From assembly GCA_026418275.1 (NCBI GenBank), contig JAOABQ010000087.1, positions 1-64,000 of the forward strand: a stretch of DNA of 64,000 nt, given 5' to 3'. Shown one piece after another: positions 54,747-64,000 of this stretch. The position numbers were made by a program, and so were the translations under genes. The notes under the pieces are model-generated. The model ran no database searches, had not been told where the DNA came from, and was given only the letters and a program-made list of their open reading frames with translations. Numbering within the stretch: the first letter of the stretch is position 1; each line of letters opens with the position of its first letter. This stretch comes from Clostridia bacterium. GTDB taxonomy: Bacteria > Bacillota > Clostridia > Acetivibrionales > DSM-2933.

Positions 54747-57452
54747 TTGGGTGTTTTTGAGGCGGCAGCGAGGAAGACTGGCATTGAAAAAAACCATTAC
54801 ACCGGGTTAAACGCAAAGGAGGTTAAGCAAAGGTTAGATAAGTATGGATATAATGTCCTTGAACAAAAGAAAAAAATCAACCCGTTTAAGATTCTGTTTG
54901 ATCAATTTACTGACTTTATGGTTTTAATCCTTCTGGCTTCCACGGCAATTTCAGCTTTTATGGGAGAGGTTACCGAGGCGGTAACGATCGTAACCATTGT
55001 CGTAATCAATGCAATCTTGGGCTTTATCCAGGAATACAAAACCGAAAGAACCATGGAAGCATTAAAAGGGCTGGCTGCTCCAACGGCAAACGTAATAAGG
55101 AACGGCGAAAGCTGCAGTATACCGGCGGAGGAAATTGTACCTGATGATCTTATGCTGCTTGAGGCAGGAGACCGGGTCCCGGCGGATGCATATTTAATCG
55201 AAGCCAATAGTCTTTATGTAGATGAATCTCTGCTTACAGGAGAATCCATTCCCGTTGAAAAAAGTATTCCCAAAGACAGCAAAAAAGCAGCCGACAAAAA
55301 GGTTAACGTATACATGGGAACGATTGTAACAGCAGGGAGGGCGAAAGCAGTCGTAGACTCAACAGGGATGTCTACAGAGATGGGGAAAATAGCCAACATG
55401 ATCCAGAATATTGAGAGTGATGAAACTCCGCTTCAAAAAAGACTGGATCACCTTGGAAAGTATATTGTTTTCGGATGTCTGATTATTTGTGCCATTGTAT
55501 CTCTTACAGGAATTTTGAGAGGAGAAGAACTGTTCACCATGCTTTTAGCAGGGATCAGCCTTGCTGTGGCTGCCGTTCCTGAGGGTCTTCCTGCCATTGT
55601 AACCATTGCGCTTGCGCTGGGTGTTCAAAGGATGCTGAAGAGAAATGCCCTCATTAGAAAACTGCCCGCGGTGGAAACTCTGGGTTGTGCCAGTGTGATT
55701 TGCTCGGATAAAACGGGGACATTGACAGAAAACAGGATGACGGTAAGAAGAATTTTTGCAGGAGAAAAACTGGTGGATGTCCAAGGAAGCGGTATAAAAG
55801 CAGAGGGTGCTTTTATAAGCAATGGCAAGGAAATTGATCCGCAGAAAAATAACATTTTAAGGCTTGCACTGGAAATAGGACAGCTTTGTAATAATGCCTC
55901 CTTAATAAAAAGCAGTTCAGATAACGGTGGGGCCTTTGGAAAAATTAAATCGCTATTTGTAAAAAGTGACAAATGGGAAATCAATGGGGACCCGACAGAA
56001 GGGGCACTTTTAGTGGTTGCGCAAAAAGGAGGGATTTTCAAAGAGTCCTTGGAAAAGGAATATATAAGAGTGGATGAACTGCCATTTGATTCAGACCGGA
56101 AATGCATGTCGGTAATTTGCCAGAATACAAGGAAGGATCTATTCGTATTTACCAAAGGGGCACCCGATGTGATCATTGATAAATGCACCAAAATATACAC
56201 TGAGCGGGGAATTACCGAACTTTCTCCGGTAGTAAAAAACCGGGTGCTCAAAATAAACGACAGTATGGCCGGTGAAGCGTTAAGGGTTATCGGAGTTGCC
56301 TATAAAAATATACATGGCAGATATAGTAAAAATATTGAAGAAGAATTGATTTTTGTCGGTTTGGTGGGAATGATCGATCCGCCTAGAAAGGAAGCTGTTG
56401 AAGCTGTTCAAAAATGTAAACTTGCAGGCATCAAAACGGTTATGATAACCGGGGACCATAAAGTGACGGCTACGGCAGTTGCCAAAGAACTCAATATTTA
56501 CTCCCCAGGTGACCGGGTTTTGACAGGTACGGATCTGGAAGAAATGAGTGAGGCACAACTGGAAAAAATGGAAGACAATGTATCTGTCTATGCAAGGGTT
56601 GCGCCTAAGCACAAACTGATGATTGTAAGAGCACTGAAAAAACGGGGCCATATTGTAGCCATGACAGGGGACGGGGTTAATGATGCTCCGGCGGTAAAGG
56701 AAGCGGACATCGGGGTGTCGATGGGCGTTACAGGCACCGATGTTACCAAGGAAGCTTCCTCCATGATTCTCCTGGATGATAACTTTGCTACCATTGTTGC
56801 GGCGGTGGAGGAAGGTCGAGTAATCTACAATAATATAAGGAAGTTTATCCGGTATATGCTGTCCTGCAATATTGGCGAAGTGCTTACCATGTTCCTGGGA
56901 ATGCTCATGGGACTGCCCCTTCCACTGCTTCCTATACAAATCCTATGGGTTAACCTTGTTACCGACGGCTTGCCAGCCATCGCACTGGGATTGGACCCCC
57001 CGGAAAAGGATATAATGATGCGGCCGCCAAGAGGGGCGAAGGAACATATCTTCTCCAGCGGTTTGCTGAACTTAATCCTCTTTAGAGGCGCGATTATCGG
57101 CTTGAGTACACTGGCTGTTTTCATCAGTGTGCTCTACTTCACCGGGATGGTGGAAACTGCCAGAACGGCAGCGTTTATGACCCTTGTAATGACCCAGCTG
57201 ATCCATGTTTTCGAGTGCAAATCCGAAAGAAAGAATATATTTGAAATTCCTCTGTTTAATAACCTTGCGCTGATTATATCGGTGGTATGTTCGGTTGTTA
57301 TGATTTTAGGTGTTGTATATATTCCATTCTTCCAAGGTGTATTTAAAACTGTACCCTTGTCCTTTAACGACTGGGTGCTTGTAATGGGATTCTCTGCTTT
57401 GGGGCCTGTTATATCCAGCTTCTTTAAAGTAAACAGGAAATACATATCCTAA
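54747..57452 (+). CDS. Calcium-type (P2A) cation-transporting P-type ATPase
   Basis: A 901-aa P-type ATPase. N-terminal cation-ATPase domain ~10-70; actuator loop with LLTGESIPVEK; M4 motif AAVPEGLPAIV (~residues 272-282), typical of Ca pumps; phosphorylation site CSDKTGTLTENRM (~Asp320); KGAPD in the nucleotide domain; TGDGVNDAPAVKEADIG hinge; M6 motif NLVTDGLPAIALG. About ten membrane segments. TTG start with AAGGAG nine bases upstream. Probably exports Ca2+, though Mn2+ cannot be excluded. Confidence 0.94.
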   Translation: MGVFEAAARKTGIEKNHYTGLNAKEVKQRLDKYGYNVLEQKKKINPFKILFDQFTDFMVLILLASTAISAFMGEVTEAVTIVTIVVINAILGFIQEYKTERTMEALKGLAAPTANVIRNGESCSIPAEEIVPDDLMLLEAGDRVPADAYLIEANSLYVDESLLTGESIPVEKSIPKDSKKAADKKVNVYMGTIVTAGRAKAVVDSTGMSTEMGKIANMIQNIESDETPLQKRLDHLGKYIVFGCLIICAIVSLTGILRGEELFTMLLAGISLAVAAVPEGLPAIVTIALALGVQRMLKRNALIRKLPAVETLGCASVICSDKTGTLTENRMTVRRIFAGEKLVDVQGSGIKAEGAFISNGKEIDPQKNNILRLALEIGQLCNNASLIKSSSDNGGAFGKIKSLFVKSDKWEINGDPTEGALLVVAQKGGIFKESLEKEYIRVDELPFDSDRKCMSVICQNTRKDLFVFTKGAPDVIIDKCTKIYTERGITELSPVVKNRVLKINDSMAGEALRVIGVAYKNIHGRYSKNIEEELIFVGLVGMIDPPRKEAVEAVQKCKLAGIKTVMITGDHKVTATAVAKELNIYSPGDRVLTGTDLEEMSEAQLEKMEDNVSVYARVAPKHKLMIVRALKKRGHIVAMTGDGVNDAPAVKEADIGVSMGVTGTDVTKEASSMILLDDNFATIVAAVEEGRVIYNNIRKFIRYMLSCNIGEVLTMFLGMLMGLPLPLLPIQILWVNLVTDGLPAIALGLDPPEKDIMMRPPRGAKEHIFSSGLLNLILFRGAIIGLSTLAVFISVLYFTGMVETARTAAFMTLVMTQLIHVFECKSERKNIFEIPLFNNLALIISVVCSVVMILGVVYIPFFQGVFKTVPLSFNDWVLVMGFSALGPVISSFFKVNRKYIS

Positions 57453-57513
57453 TGCTTGGCAAAGAGTATATTTATGATAAACAAATAGCTTAATGACATC
57501 CCATGCTGTGGAG

Positions 57514-57551
57514 ATAAACTGTACGTTTGGTGCGTGCGGTTTATTTTTTTT
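57514..57551 (+). terminator. Terminator after the P-type ATPase gene
   Basis: ATAAACTGTACG (57514-57525) pairs with CGTGCGGTTTAT (57533-57544, with G-U pairs and one mismatch), followed by a T8 run interrupted only by the stem end. Confidence 0.85.
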
Positions 57552-57589
57552 ATGTACCGTGTTAAGATAATCAAAAAGGAGGGCAAGCA

Positions 57590-58027
57590 ATGAAGCGGAA
57601 ATGGGTCTGGAGGGTGTTGGTTTTTCTTTGGTGTGCCATGATATTTTATCAATCTGGGAAAATTGCGGAAGTATCCAGTGAAGAAAGCTCCAATATCATG
57701 ACCATTGTAAACAGCGGCATCCAAAAGCTTACCGGATCCGCTCAGTTTGGTGTCTCTGAAAGGTTCATAAGAAAGGCGGGACATTTCCTTGAGTATTTGA
57801 TTCTCGGTGTTTTCCTATATGGGGCTATTTCTAGCCCAACCCGGAAGGCTAAAGGACTATGGCTTCCCTTTTCAACGGGAGTCCTATATGCTGCAACCGA
57901 TGAGCTGCACCAATACTTTGTGCCTGGAAGGTCTATGCGGATTTTTGATTTGGGTATTGATGCTTTAGGGCTTTTGGCAGGTGTAATTTTGGCCTGTTTT
58001 CTGATAAAGCGTGTTAAGCCCCTTTGA
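57590..58027 (+). CDS. VanZ-like membrane protein
   Basis: A 145-aa protein with an N-terminal hydrophobic segment (~5-20), the VanZ-type region FIRKAGHFLEYLILGVFLYG (~60-79) and ATDELHQYFVPGRSMRIFDLGIDALG (two overlapping motifs near 100-125), and a C-terminal segment. VanZ homologues are widespread; only one is tied to teicoplanin resistance, so no resistance is implied. AAGGAGG precedes the ATG. Confidence 0.88.
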   Translation: MKRKWVWRVLVFLWCAMIFYQSGKIAEVSSEESSNIMTIVNSGIQKLTGSAQFGVSERFIRKAGHFLEYLILGVFLYGAISSPTRKAKGLWLPFSTGVLYAATDELHQYFVPGRSMRIFDLGIDALGLLAGVILACFLIKRVKPL

Positions 58028-58242
58028 ATTATTTTGGAAGCAAATTAAAACTTGAAAACTACACTTAAAAACTATATAATGATCGGGGCTAGAGGTGAAT
58101 CAAGTATAATTTGAACCCTGTTAACATTCGTTACAATTTGTTCATAATTTATTCAAAACTATTTAGCATAATGAAAATGGTATTTTGTCTTTTTAACATC
58201 GGCTTTAATAAAAATTGAGTATACACAGGTAGGGGGAATAAG

Positions 58243-59262
58243 ATGATAGAAGTACAAAACTTGTCCAAGAGTTACGGAAAAATCAAAGCTGTAAAGAATC
58301 TTAACTTTACCATTCAAAAGGGGGAAATTTTAGGTTTTTTAGGACCCAATGGAGCAGGAAAATCCACGACCATGAACATGATTACGGGATTTTTGTCGTC
58401 CACCGAAGGATCGATTAAGGTCTGCGGTTATGATGTTCTTGAAAACCCCAAGGAAGTCAAAAAGCGTATCGGATATCTTCCCGAGCAGCCTCCCCTTTAT
58501 ATGGATATGACGGTAAATGAGTATTTAAACTTTGTGAGTGAGCTGAAAACAGTAGACAGGAAAATAAGAAAAAGCCAGATTGATGATATTTTGGAGCTTG
58601 TAAAAATTACCGATGTGAGGAAAAGACTGATTAAAAACCTTTCCAAAGGTTACAAGCAGAGGGTTGGATTGGCCCAAGCCCTGGTGGGAAGCCCTGAGGT
58701 GCTGATTCTGGACGAGCCGACTGTAGGGCTTGACCCGAAGCAGATTATTGAGATTCGAAAGCTCATTAAAGCCTTAGGCAAGGAGCATACCATTATTTTA
58801 AGCTCTCATATATTGCCTGAAGTCAGTGCGGTTTGTGAGCGCGTTATTATCATTAATAAGGGACAAATTGCGGCGATTGATACGCCGGAAAACCTGTCAA
58901 AATCCTTCAAATCCACCTCCAAGCTTTCCATAAGGATTGCCGGACCGATGAATGGGGTGCATGAGCTCTTGAAATCTGTTGAAGGGATTCAGTATGTAGA
59001 GCCGGGAACAGAAAAAGAAAAGGATGTATATGATTATGTAATTGAAGCCGTAAAGGATGTGGATATCCGCAGGCCTATATTCTTTGCACTGGCGAAAGCC
59101 GGTTACCCGATTTTGGAGCTAAAATCCATGGATTTATCACTGGAAGATATATTTCTACAGGTTACTACCTTGGAAAATATTAATACCCCGGAGGTTATGA
59201 CAGAAGGGGTGGAACCTGATAGAACGATAATTGACCTGGCTAAAGAGGAGGGGGGAGAATAA
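58243..59262 (+). CDS. ABC transporter ATPase, GldA-like
   Basis: A 339-aa ATPase with Walker A GPNGAGKST (~residues 36-44), signature LSKGYKQRVGLAQA and Walker B VLILDEPTVGLDPKQ, plus a C-terminal ~110-residue extension typical of ATPases paired with ABC-2/GldG-type systems. It overlaps the permease start by one base. First gene of a four-gene operon (to 62792). The 215-base upstream gap shows no promoter I would defend. Confidence 0.92.
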   Translation: MIEVQNLSKSYGKIKAVKNLNFTIQKGEILGFLGPNGAGKSTTMNMITGFLSSTEGSIKVCGYDVLENPKEVKKRIGYLPEQPPLYMDMTVNEYLNFVSELKTVDRKIRKSQIDDILELVKITDVRKRLIKNLSKGYKQRVGLAQALVGSPEVLILDEPTVGLDPKQIIEIRKLIKALGKEHTIILSSHILPEVSAVCERVIIINKGQIAAIDTPENLSKSFKSTSKLSIRIAGPMNGVHELLKSVEGIQYVEPGTEKEKDVYDYVIEAVKDVDIRRPIFFALAKAGYPILELKSMDLSLEDIFLQVTTLENINTPEVMTEGVEPDRTIIDLAKEEGGE

Positions 59263-59972
59263 TGCTTGCAATATTTAAAAGAGAAGTGAGAGCGTATTTT
59301 TATTCACCGATTGCATATGTTCTGATTAGTTTATTTTTTGTGTTTATGTCTATATTGTTTAACGATTTCTTAAAAAATGGATACCCAGATATAAGTTTAA
59401 TGTTCACACATTTACTAATCATTATACTAGTTGATATTATAGTAGCAATTTTAACCATGCGTGTTTTTGCAGAGGATAGGAGAAACGGTACGGAGGTATT
59501 ACTTGTTACTTCGCCGATTAAAGTAAGAGATATTGTTTTGGGTAAGTATTTTGCAGCACTGCTTGTTTACCTGCTGATGGTAGTTGTTACGATGATTTAC
59601 CCTTTGATCATGTCTTTTTATGGTGAACTTCCTGTTGCTAAGATTATTGTAGCGTATGTTGGCTTTACACTTTTGGGAGCAACTTTTATTTCAGTAGGTG
59701 TATTTGCTTCGTCCCTCACTGAAAATCAGGTTGTATCGGCTGTTATTAGCTTTATTACACTTTTGGTTCTTTCCATTATCGGAGAAGTTGCCAAAGAAAT
59801 CGGTGGAGTCATTTCCAAAATATCCAACTGGTTTTCTCCCTTATCAAGGCTAGATGAATTCGGTATGGGGATTTTAAACTTTAGTCCGGTTATATATTAT
59901 TTGAGTTTCATATTTGTATTTTTGTTCTTCACGATATTGATAGTAGAAAAAAGACGTTGGAGTCAGGGGTGA
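59262..59972 (+). CDS. ABC-2 permease, GldF-like
   Basis: A 236-aa membrane protein with six hydrophobic segments and the loop motif MRVFAEDRRNGTEVLLVTSP (~residues 66-85), shared by ABC-2 and GldF-type permeases. It follows the ATPase with a one-base overlap and precedes the GldG-like gene by four bases. Confidence 0.9.
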   Translation: MLAIFKREVRAYFYSPIAYVLISLFFVFMSILFNDFLKNGYPDISLMFTHLLIIILVDIIVAILTMRVFAEDRRNGTEVLLVTSPIKVRDIVLGKYFAALLVYLLMVVVTMIYPLIMSFYGELPVAKIIVAYVGFTLLGATFISVGVFASSLTENQVVSAVISFITLLVLSIIGEVAKEIGGVISKISNWFSPLSRLDEFGMGILNFSPVIYYLSFIFVFLFFTILIVEKRRWSQG

Positions 59973-59976
59973 TAAT

Positions 59977-61407
59977 ATGTCGAATAATGCATTTATAAAT
60001 AAAAAAAGCTTGAAGTATGGTTCTTTATCCCTTGTATTGGTTGCTTTGGTTTTAGCAGTTGCTTTGGTTGTAAACCTTATTATTGGAGATTTGATTGAGA
60101 AGGGAAAAATAAATTTAAAGTGGGATTTAACAACAAATAAGATGTATTCTTTGGGGGACACTTCCAAGGAAATCTTAAATAAACTCAATAAGGATGTTAC
60201 AATCTACGGGTTATTCGATGACGCAGCAAACATACCCAGTGATTATAAGGATGTTGTTGAATTTTTAAAGCAATATGCAACGTATCCTCATATAAAAGTA
60301 GAATATATAAATTTGGATAAAAACCCTAGTTTTGTTAAAGAGGTTGACCCACAAAACACACAGAATATCACAAAAGGTGAATTTATCGTTAAATCGGGTA
60401 AAAAATTTAAAAAGTTAGGCTATGATCATCTTGTCGGCAATGGCGGCCAACAGGGCGAACAAAAATTCAGTTTTGCAGAATCAAGTATTTCCGGTGCGAT
60501 CAAGTTTGTAGCTGCTGACAAAACGCCAACAGTTTTATTCTTGGAAGGGCACGGTGAGGCTCAGCTCGATAAGGATTACACCTACTTGAAATCTGTTTTG
60601 GAATCCATGAATTATGAAGTTAAAAGCTTGAATTTATCTTCAGAGGAAAAGGTGTCCAGCGATGCAGAGGCCGTTTTTGTAGTGTCACCTAAAAGTGATT
60701 TAAAAGCGGCTGAAGCTCAAAAATTGAATGATTACTTCAAGAACGGTGGGAAAGCAGTATTTTTATTCGATGCCTTAATGCCCGATCAAAAACTTTCCAA
60801 CTTTGAAGAAGTTTTAAAGAACTATAATATTGCGTTAAACTATGATGTGGTTAATGAAATAGCAGATAGACGCTTTTCAAAAAATGAGAGTGATATCATG
60901 GTAGCGTTGGAACAGAACCAAATCAACAATCCGGCAAATAATTTTGCAATCTATATGCCCCGTTCAAGAAGTTTGAATGTTCTTAAAAACCAGAAACAAT
61001 TCCTTACTGTGACATCACTCATTAAAACCAGTAAGGATGCAGTTGGAGTACAGATTGATAAGTCCAGAGGAAATGACAATAAAGGGCCTTTGGATCTTGC
61101 GGTTGCTGCTGAGTATACCGGAGGAATGGTGCCTTCCAGAGTGGTGGTTGCCGGTAACGCCCTGTTCATAAGCGATGCGGCTATACAGTACTTTGGGGAA
61201 CCCGGGATGCGTTTTGTTCTGGATTCAATGAAATGGGCGTTCAATAAAAAGGATGATCTTACCATTATGCCCAAGAGTTATAACTTGCCGAGGTTAACTT
61301 TGGATGATCAAGCGGCAAGGCTTTACTCCATCGTGTTAATCTTTGTCTTACCGATCCTCTTGCTTGGATCAGGTATGTTTGTGTGGTTAAGGAGGAGACA
61401 TTTATGA
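59977..61407 (+). CDS. GldG-family ABC accessory protein
   Basis: A 476-aa protein with an N-terminal membrane helix (~18-40), a large extracytoplasmic part resembling GldG/uncharacterised ABC-associated proteins (contains TNKMYSLGDTSKEILNKLN and FLEGHGEAQLDKDYTYL), and a C-terminal helix (~450-470) ending in RRRH. GldG in Bacteroidetes was linked to gliding, but in Firmicutes the substrate of these transporters is unknown. Its stop overlaps the next start (ATGA). Confidence 0.87.
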   Translation: MSNNAFINKKSLKYGSLSLVLVALVLAVALVVNLIIGDLIEKGKINLKWDLTTNKMYSLGDTSKEILNKLNKDVTIYGLFDDAANIPSDYKDVVEFLKQYATYPHIKVEYINLDKNPSFVKEVDPQNTQNITKGEFIVKSGKKFKKLGYDHLVGNGGQQGEQKFSFAESSISGAIKFVAADKTPTVLFLEGHGEAQLDKDYTYLKSVLESMNYEVKSLNLSSEEKVSSDAEAVFVVSPKSDLKAAEAQKLNDYFKNGGKAVFLFDALMPDQKLSNFEEVLKNYNIALNYDVVNEIADRRFSKNESDIMVALEQNQINNPANNFAIYMPRSRSLNVLKNQKQFLTVTSLIKTSKDAVGVQIDKSRGNDNKGPLDLAVAAEYTGGMVPSRVVVAGNALFISDAAIQYFGEPGMRFVLDSMKWAFNKKDDLTIMPKSYNLPRLTLDDQAARLYSIVLIFVLPILLLGSGMFVWLRRRHL

Positions 61408-62792
61408 GACCCGTTAGAACAGCCCTTATACTATTTGTTGTATTGGGACTTTTGATTGGAGCTTATGTATGGGTAAGTACTTCGGGAACTACGCCGGAAA
61501 ATCCGCCGCAAGATGCCAATGCGGAAAAAATCAAAATATTCAGTCCGGAAAAGGATAAAGTGAAAAGCATAACCATTGATCATAAGGGTGAAAAGTTTGA
61601 TTTTGAGAAGAAGGGGGAGGACTGGGTTTATGTCAATGCAAACGGAATGAAATACGATAAATCCCAGATTACTTCCATTGTTTCCAGTGCAACCGAAATG
61701 TATGCGGCAAAGGTGATTGATGAAGATGCGGCGGACTTGACCCAATATGGATTTGACAAGCCGGTTACGGTGACGGTTAAACTTACCGACGGGACCTTAA
61801 AGGTGTTGGAACTGGGCGAGGAAACTGCTGCTAAAGATGGCTGCTATGTAAGGGAAAAAGATAGTAAAAAGATATATACCATTGATGCTTATGCTGCAAA
61901 CACGCTCAAAACAAGTAAAAATACACTGAGGGACAAGGCCATTTTTGCGGTAAAGCCTGAGGAAGTAAAATCCTTTACACTGGAAAGAGGGGGCAAGCTG
62001 GCATTTAACCTGAAGGCGGTAAATAAAGGTGAATGGAAGCTGGCTGCGCCTTTCGAAGGAGAAATAAACAGTGATACGGTGCAGCCGATGATCAATGGGG
62101 CATCATCGGTTTATGCAATGAATTATATTGAGGAAAATGCGTCCGATCTTAAAAAATACGGATTGGAAAAACCCCTGTATGCTTTTGAGGTCGAAACCGC
62201 GTCGGGAAAAACAAAGATCCTCATTGGTGACGAAAAGGAGAAGGGCGTTGAAGTATATGCAAAGCTCTCCAATAGCAATTCAGTCTTTACAGTGGGAGCA
62301 GAAAGTGTAAATTTTCTGGATACCCCGTTAAAGCAGATCATGAACCAGCTTGTATATCTTACTAAAATAGAGGATGTATCCAACGTCTCGGTAACTATGG
62401 ATGGAAAGACTGTAAATTCCTCCATCCAGTTAGACCCTAACGGGGATAAGGAGAAAGACCGGTTTGCCGTGGACGGTAAGGAAGCCAATGGGAAAAATGA
62501 AAATGGTTATTTTGTTTACAGGAAGTATTTCCAATCCCTTATAAGCATTATGGTAAGCGATGTGGATGTGGATACGGAGCCTCAAGGAAAGCCGGAGATA
62601 ACCATTGAATATACGCTTAAAAAAGCTCCCGGAAAAATGAAGATTGATTTCATCTCGAAAGATAGTAAATACTATTACGCAATGAGAAATGGAAAATATA
62701 CAGGAATTTTAGTACTGAAGGAAGATTTTGACAAACTGGATGGCGTAAGGGATTCCTATAAAAAAATGATGGATTCCATGAATAAAAAGTAA
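61404..62792 (+). CDS. DUF4340 exported protein of the ABC-GldG operon
   Basis: A 462-aa protein with one N-terminal membrane segment (~8-24) and two copies of a DUF4340-like beta-rich unit; the stretches ADLTQYGFDKPVTVTVKL (~118) and SDLKKYGLEKPLYAFEV (~251) repeat. AAGGAGG and the ATGA overlap with gldG support ATG 61404; a GTG at 61383 precedes that site. Such proteins commonly follow GldG-like genes. Function unknown. Confidence 0.85.
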   Translation: MRPVRTALILFVVLGLLIGAYVWVSTSGTTPENPPQDANAEKIKIFSPEKDKVKSITIDHKGEKFDFEKKGEDWVYVNANGMKYDKSQITSIVSSATEMYAAKVIDEDAADLTQYGFDKPVTVTVKLTDGTLKVLELGEETAAKDGCYVREKDSKKIYTIDAYAANTLKTSKNTLRDKAIFAVKPEEVKSFTLERGGKLAFNLKAVNKGEWKLAAPFEGEINSDTVQPMINGASSVYAMNYIEENASDLKKYGLEKPLYAFEVETASGKTKILIGDEKEKGVEVYAKLSNSNSVFTVGAESVNFLDTPLKQIMNQLVYLTKIEDVSNVSVTMDGKTVNSSIQLDPNGDKEKDRFAVDGKEANGKNENGYFVYRKYFQSLISIMVSDVDVDTEPQGKPEITIEYTLKKAPGKMKIDFISKDSKYYYAMRNGKYTGILVLKEDFDKLDGVRDSYKKMMDSMNKK

Positions 62793-62823
62793 TTGGGGCT
62801 ATCCATATTCAAGGTATGATCAA

Positions 62824-62876
62824 ACAACCTCCGACATAGAATGTTAGTAAATATACTACAGTCGGGGGTTGTATTT
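62824..62876 (+). terminator. Hairpin between the DUF4340 gene and the YkvI-like gene
   Basis: A 12-bp stem with one G-U (ACAACCTCCGAC at 62824-62835 with GTCGGGGGTTGT at 62861-62872) is followed by ATTTATTTT. It looks like the operon terminator, yet its 3' arm contains the GGGGG used as the ribosome site of the next gene. Confidence 0.75.
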
Positions 62877-62879
62877 ATT

Positions 62880-63950
62880 TTGCAGAGCGATATCAGAAAT
62901 ATCATTAAAGTAGCATGTATCTATATAACAACGGTGATTGGAGCAGGATTTGCATCCGGACAGGAAATCCTCAAGTTTTTTTCCACGTATAATCAAGGTG
63001 GTTTTTATGGAATTATTATGGCAGGAGTACTCTTTGCGTTTATTGGCGGAACTGTTTTAGACCGGGTTTACCGGGAAAGGATTTTAAATTATGATGAGTT
63101 TCTCTATCCTGCAGTTGGATATTTTCTAGGGCGTATTATGGAAGTGATTGTAATTCTCTTTATGTTTTGTGTTTTTTCCATTATGATTGCTGGGGCTGGA
63201 AATATTTTAATGGAAACACTGGGGATTCCTTTTGAAGTAGGAGTTATCATTATGTCCTTCATATGTATGATACTTATTCTGACAGATGTAAAAGGAATTG
63301 TAACACTAAGTACCATTGTTACACCCATCCTGATTACAGGGATCATTACCATTGGATTCTACATCATTGCCTGCAAGGATACATCAGTATTTAATACATA
63401 CGGCTATTTCAATAAGTTAACCCAAAATTGGCTATCTTCTACTCTAATTTATGTTAGCTACAACAGTATCATGGCCATTGTTGTGATGACCAGCCTATAT
63501 CCCTATTTAAAAAGCAGGAAGGTTGGAATTATCGGGGGAATCGCAGGCGGTTTTGCAATTGGAATTATTGCCTTTATCTTAAACATTGCAATTACGCTGT
63601 TTTATCCCGAAGTGCTGGGAGATGAACTGCCGGTGCTTAATATTGTAGAGCGGTACAGCGATGTACTAAAAGTTATCTATGCCTTTATTTTGTGGCTTGC
63701 CATGTTTGTTTCGGCGGTAACCTCCGGGTATTTTTTTGCCGACCGGATGAAAAACAAAGTCAGGTTGAATGTTAAAGTGATAACGATTGCCAGCTGCTTA
63801 TTGGTGATACCTTTATCCAGATTTGGTTTTTCCAATCTCATCGTAAAAATATATCCGGTGTTTGGGTATGCGGGGCTTTTTATGGTATTTATTCTTTTGC
63901 TGCAAGGTATCAATGCGATCCCTGTGTGGAAGGTAAGCAAAGCAAAATAG
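62880..63950 (+). CDS. YkvI-like membrane protein
   Basis: A 356-aa membrane protein with about ten hydrophobic segments and an N-terminal GAGFASGQEILKFF motif, as in YkvI-type proteins distantly related to amino-acid/sodium symporters. I favour TTG 62880, nine bases after GGGGGTT; ATG 62841 lies in the hairpin loop without a ribosome site. Substrate unknown. The gene ends 50 bases before the window edge. Confidence 0.85.
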   Translation: MQSDIRNIIKVACIYITTVIGAGFASGQEILKFFSTYNQGGFYGIIMAGVLFAFIGGTVLDRVYRERILNYDEFLYPAVGYFLGRIMEVIVILFMFCVFSIMIAGAGNILMETLGIPFEVGVIIMSFICMILILTDVKGIVTLSTIVTPILITGIITIGFYIIACKDTSVFNTYGYFNKLTQNWLSSTLIYVSYNSIMAIVVMTSLYPYLKSRKVGIIGGIAGGFAIGIIAFILNIAITLFYPEVLGDELPVLNIVERYSDVLKVIYAFILWLAMFVSAVTSGYFFADRMKNKVRLNVKVITIASCLLVIPLSRFGFSNLIVKIYPVFGYAGLFMVFILLLQGINAIPVWKVSKAK

Positions 63951-64000
63951 AATGTGTATATTCAAATTTCCCAGGTGTAAATATTGCTTTTGTATGATAA

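Noticed and set aside
54522..54797. 91-aa minus-strand ORF across the ATPase start
   Set aside because: No ribosome site, no family likeness, and it overlaps the well-supported ATPase gene.

Overview
The window comes from the chromosome of a low-GC, spore-forming, Gram-positive anaerobe of the Clostridia. The best fit is the cellulosome-making group around Acetivibrio (Hungateiclostridium) and Ruminiclostridium. Evidence: a spc/alpha ribosomal gene order typical of Firmicutes, zinc-binding forms of S14, S4, L36, L24 and adenylate kinase, sporulation genes (spoIIR, ytaF-like, a GerMN lipoprotein), two secreted GH18 proteins that end in type I dockerins, and several S-layer-homology proteins. 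The species assignment is inference.

Layout. 1-240: a 5S rRNA with its terminator. 241-17100: one long, almost uninterrupted S10-spc-alpha block (rpsJ to rplQ, including secY, adk, map, a KOW protein, infA, rpmJ and rpoA), with a promoter and a structured leader in front and a terminator behind. 17221-19871: the ECF vitamin-transporter energizing module (ecfA1, ecfA2, ecfT). 20093-25637: an unknown secreted protein, an ABC-2 exporter and a two-component system in a row, probably a sense-and-export unit. 25789-34708: housekeeping and stand-alone genes (deoC, GerMN lipoprotein, MBL hydrolase, PPC protein, zinc ribbon, ddl, murI, DUF1934, argS), separated by long intergenic stretches that carry repeat and fold-back elements. 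35133-39421: tandem dockerin-bearing GH18 paralogues. 39680-46962: a cell-surface block (two SLH proteins, a C-terminal processing protease, a TadG-like protein). 47185-49736: pyrG and spoIIR. 49803-52067 (minus): a proline-rich repeat surface protein behind a cyclic-di-GMP-I riboswitch. 52497-58027: mgtC-like, ytaF-like, a calcium-type P-ATPase and a VanZ-like protein. 58243-62792: an ABC-2/GldG/DUF4340 transporter operon. 62880-63950: a YkvI-like membrane protein.

How parts work together. The first 17 kb builds ribosomes and links this to RNA polymerase (rpoA), secretion (secY) and N-terminal processing (map). The middle and later parts concern the cell envelope: peptidoglycan precursors (murI, ddl), S-layer-anchored proteins, dockerin-bearing enzymes that could dock on a surface scaffold, and a repeat protein under c-di-GMP control. 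The most notable observations are the two GH18 proteins that have lost different active-site residues, the c-di-GMP riboswitch with a promoter and a predicted terminator coupling, a ~100-bp repeat found twice in front of unrelated genes, two fold-back intergenic elements, and possible attenuators in front of rpsJ and pyrG. All calls are from reading the sequence; no searches or folding programs were run.
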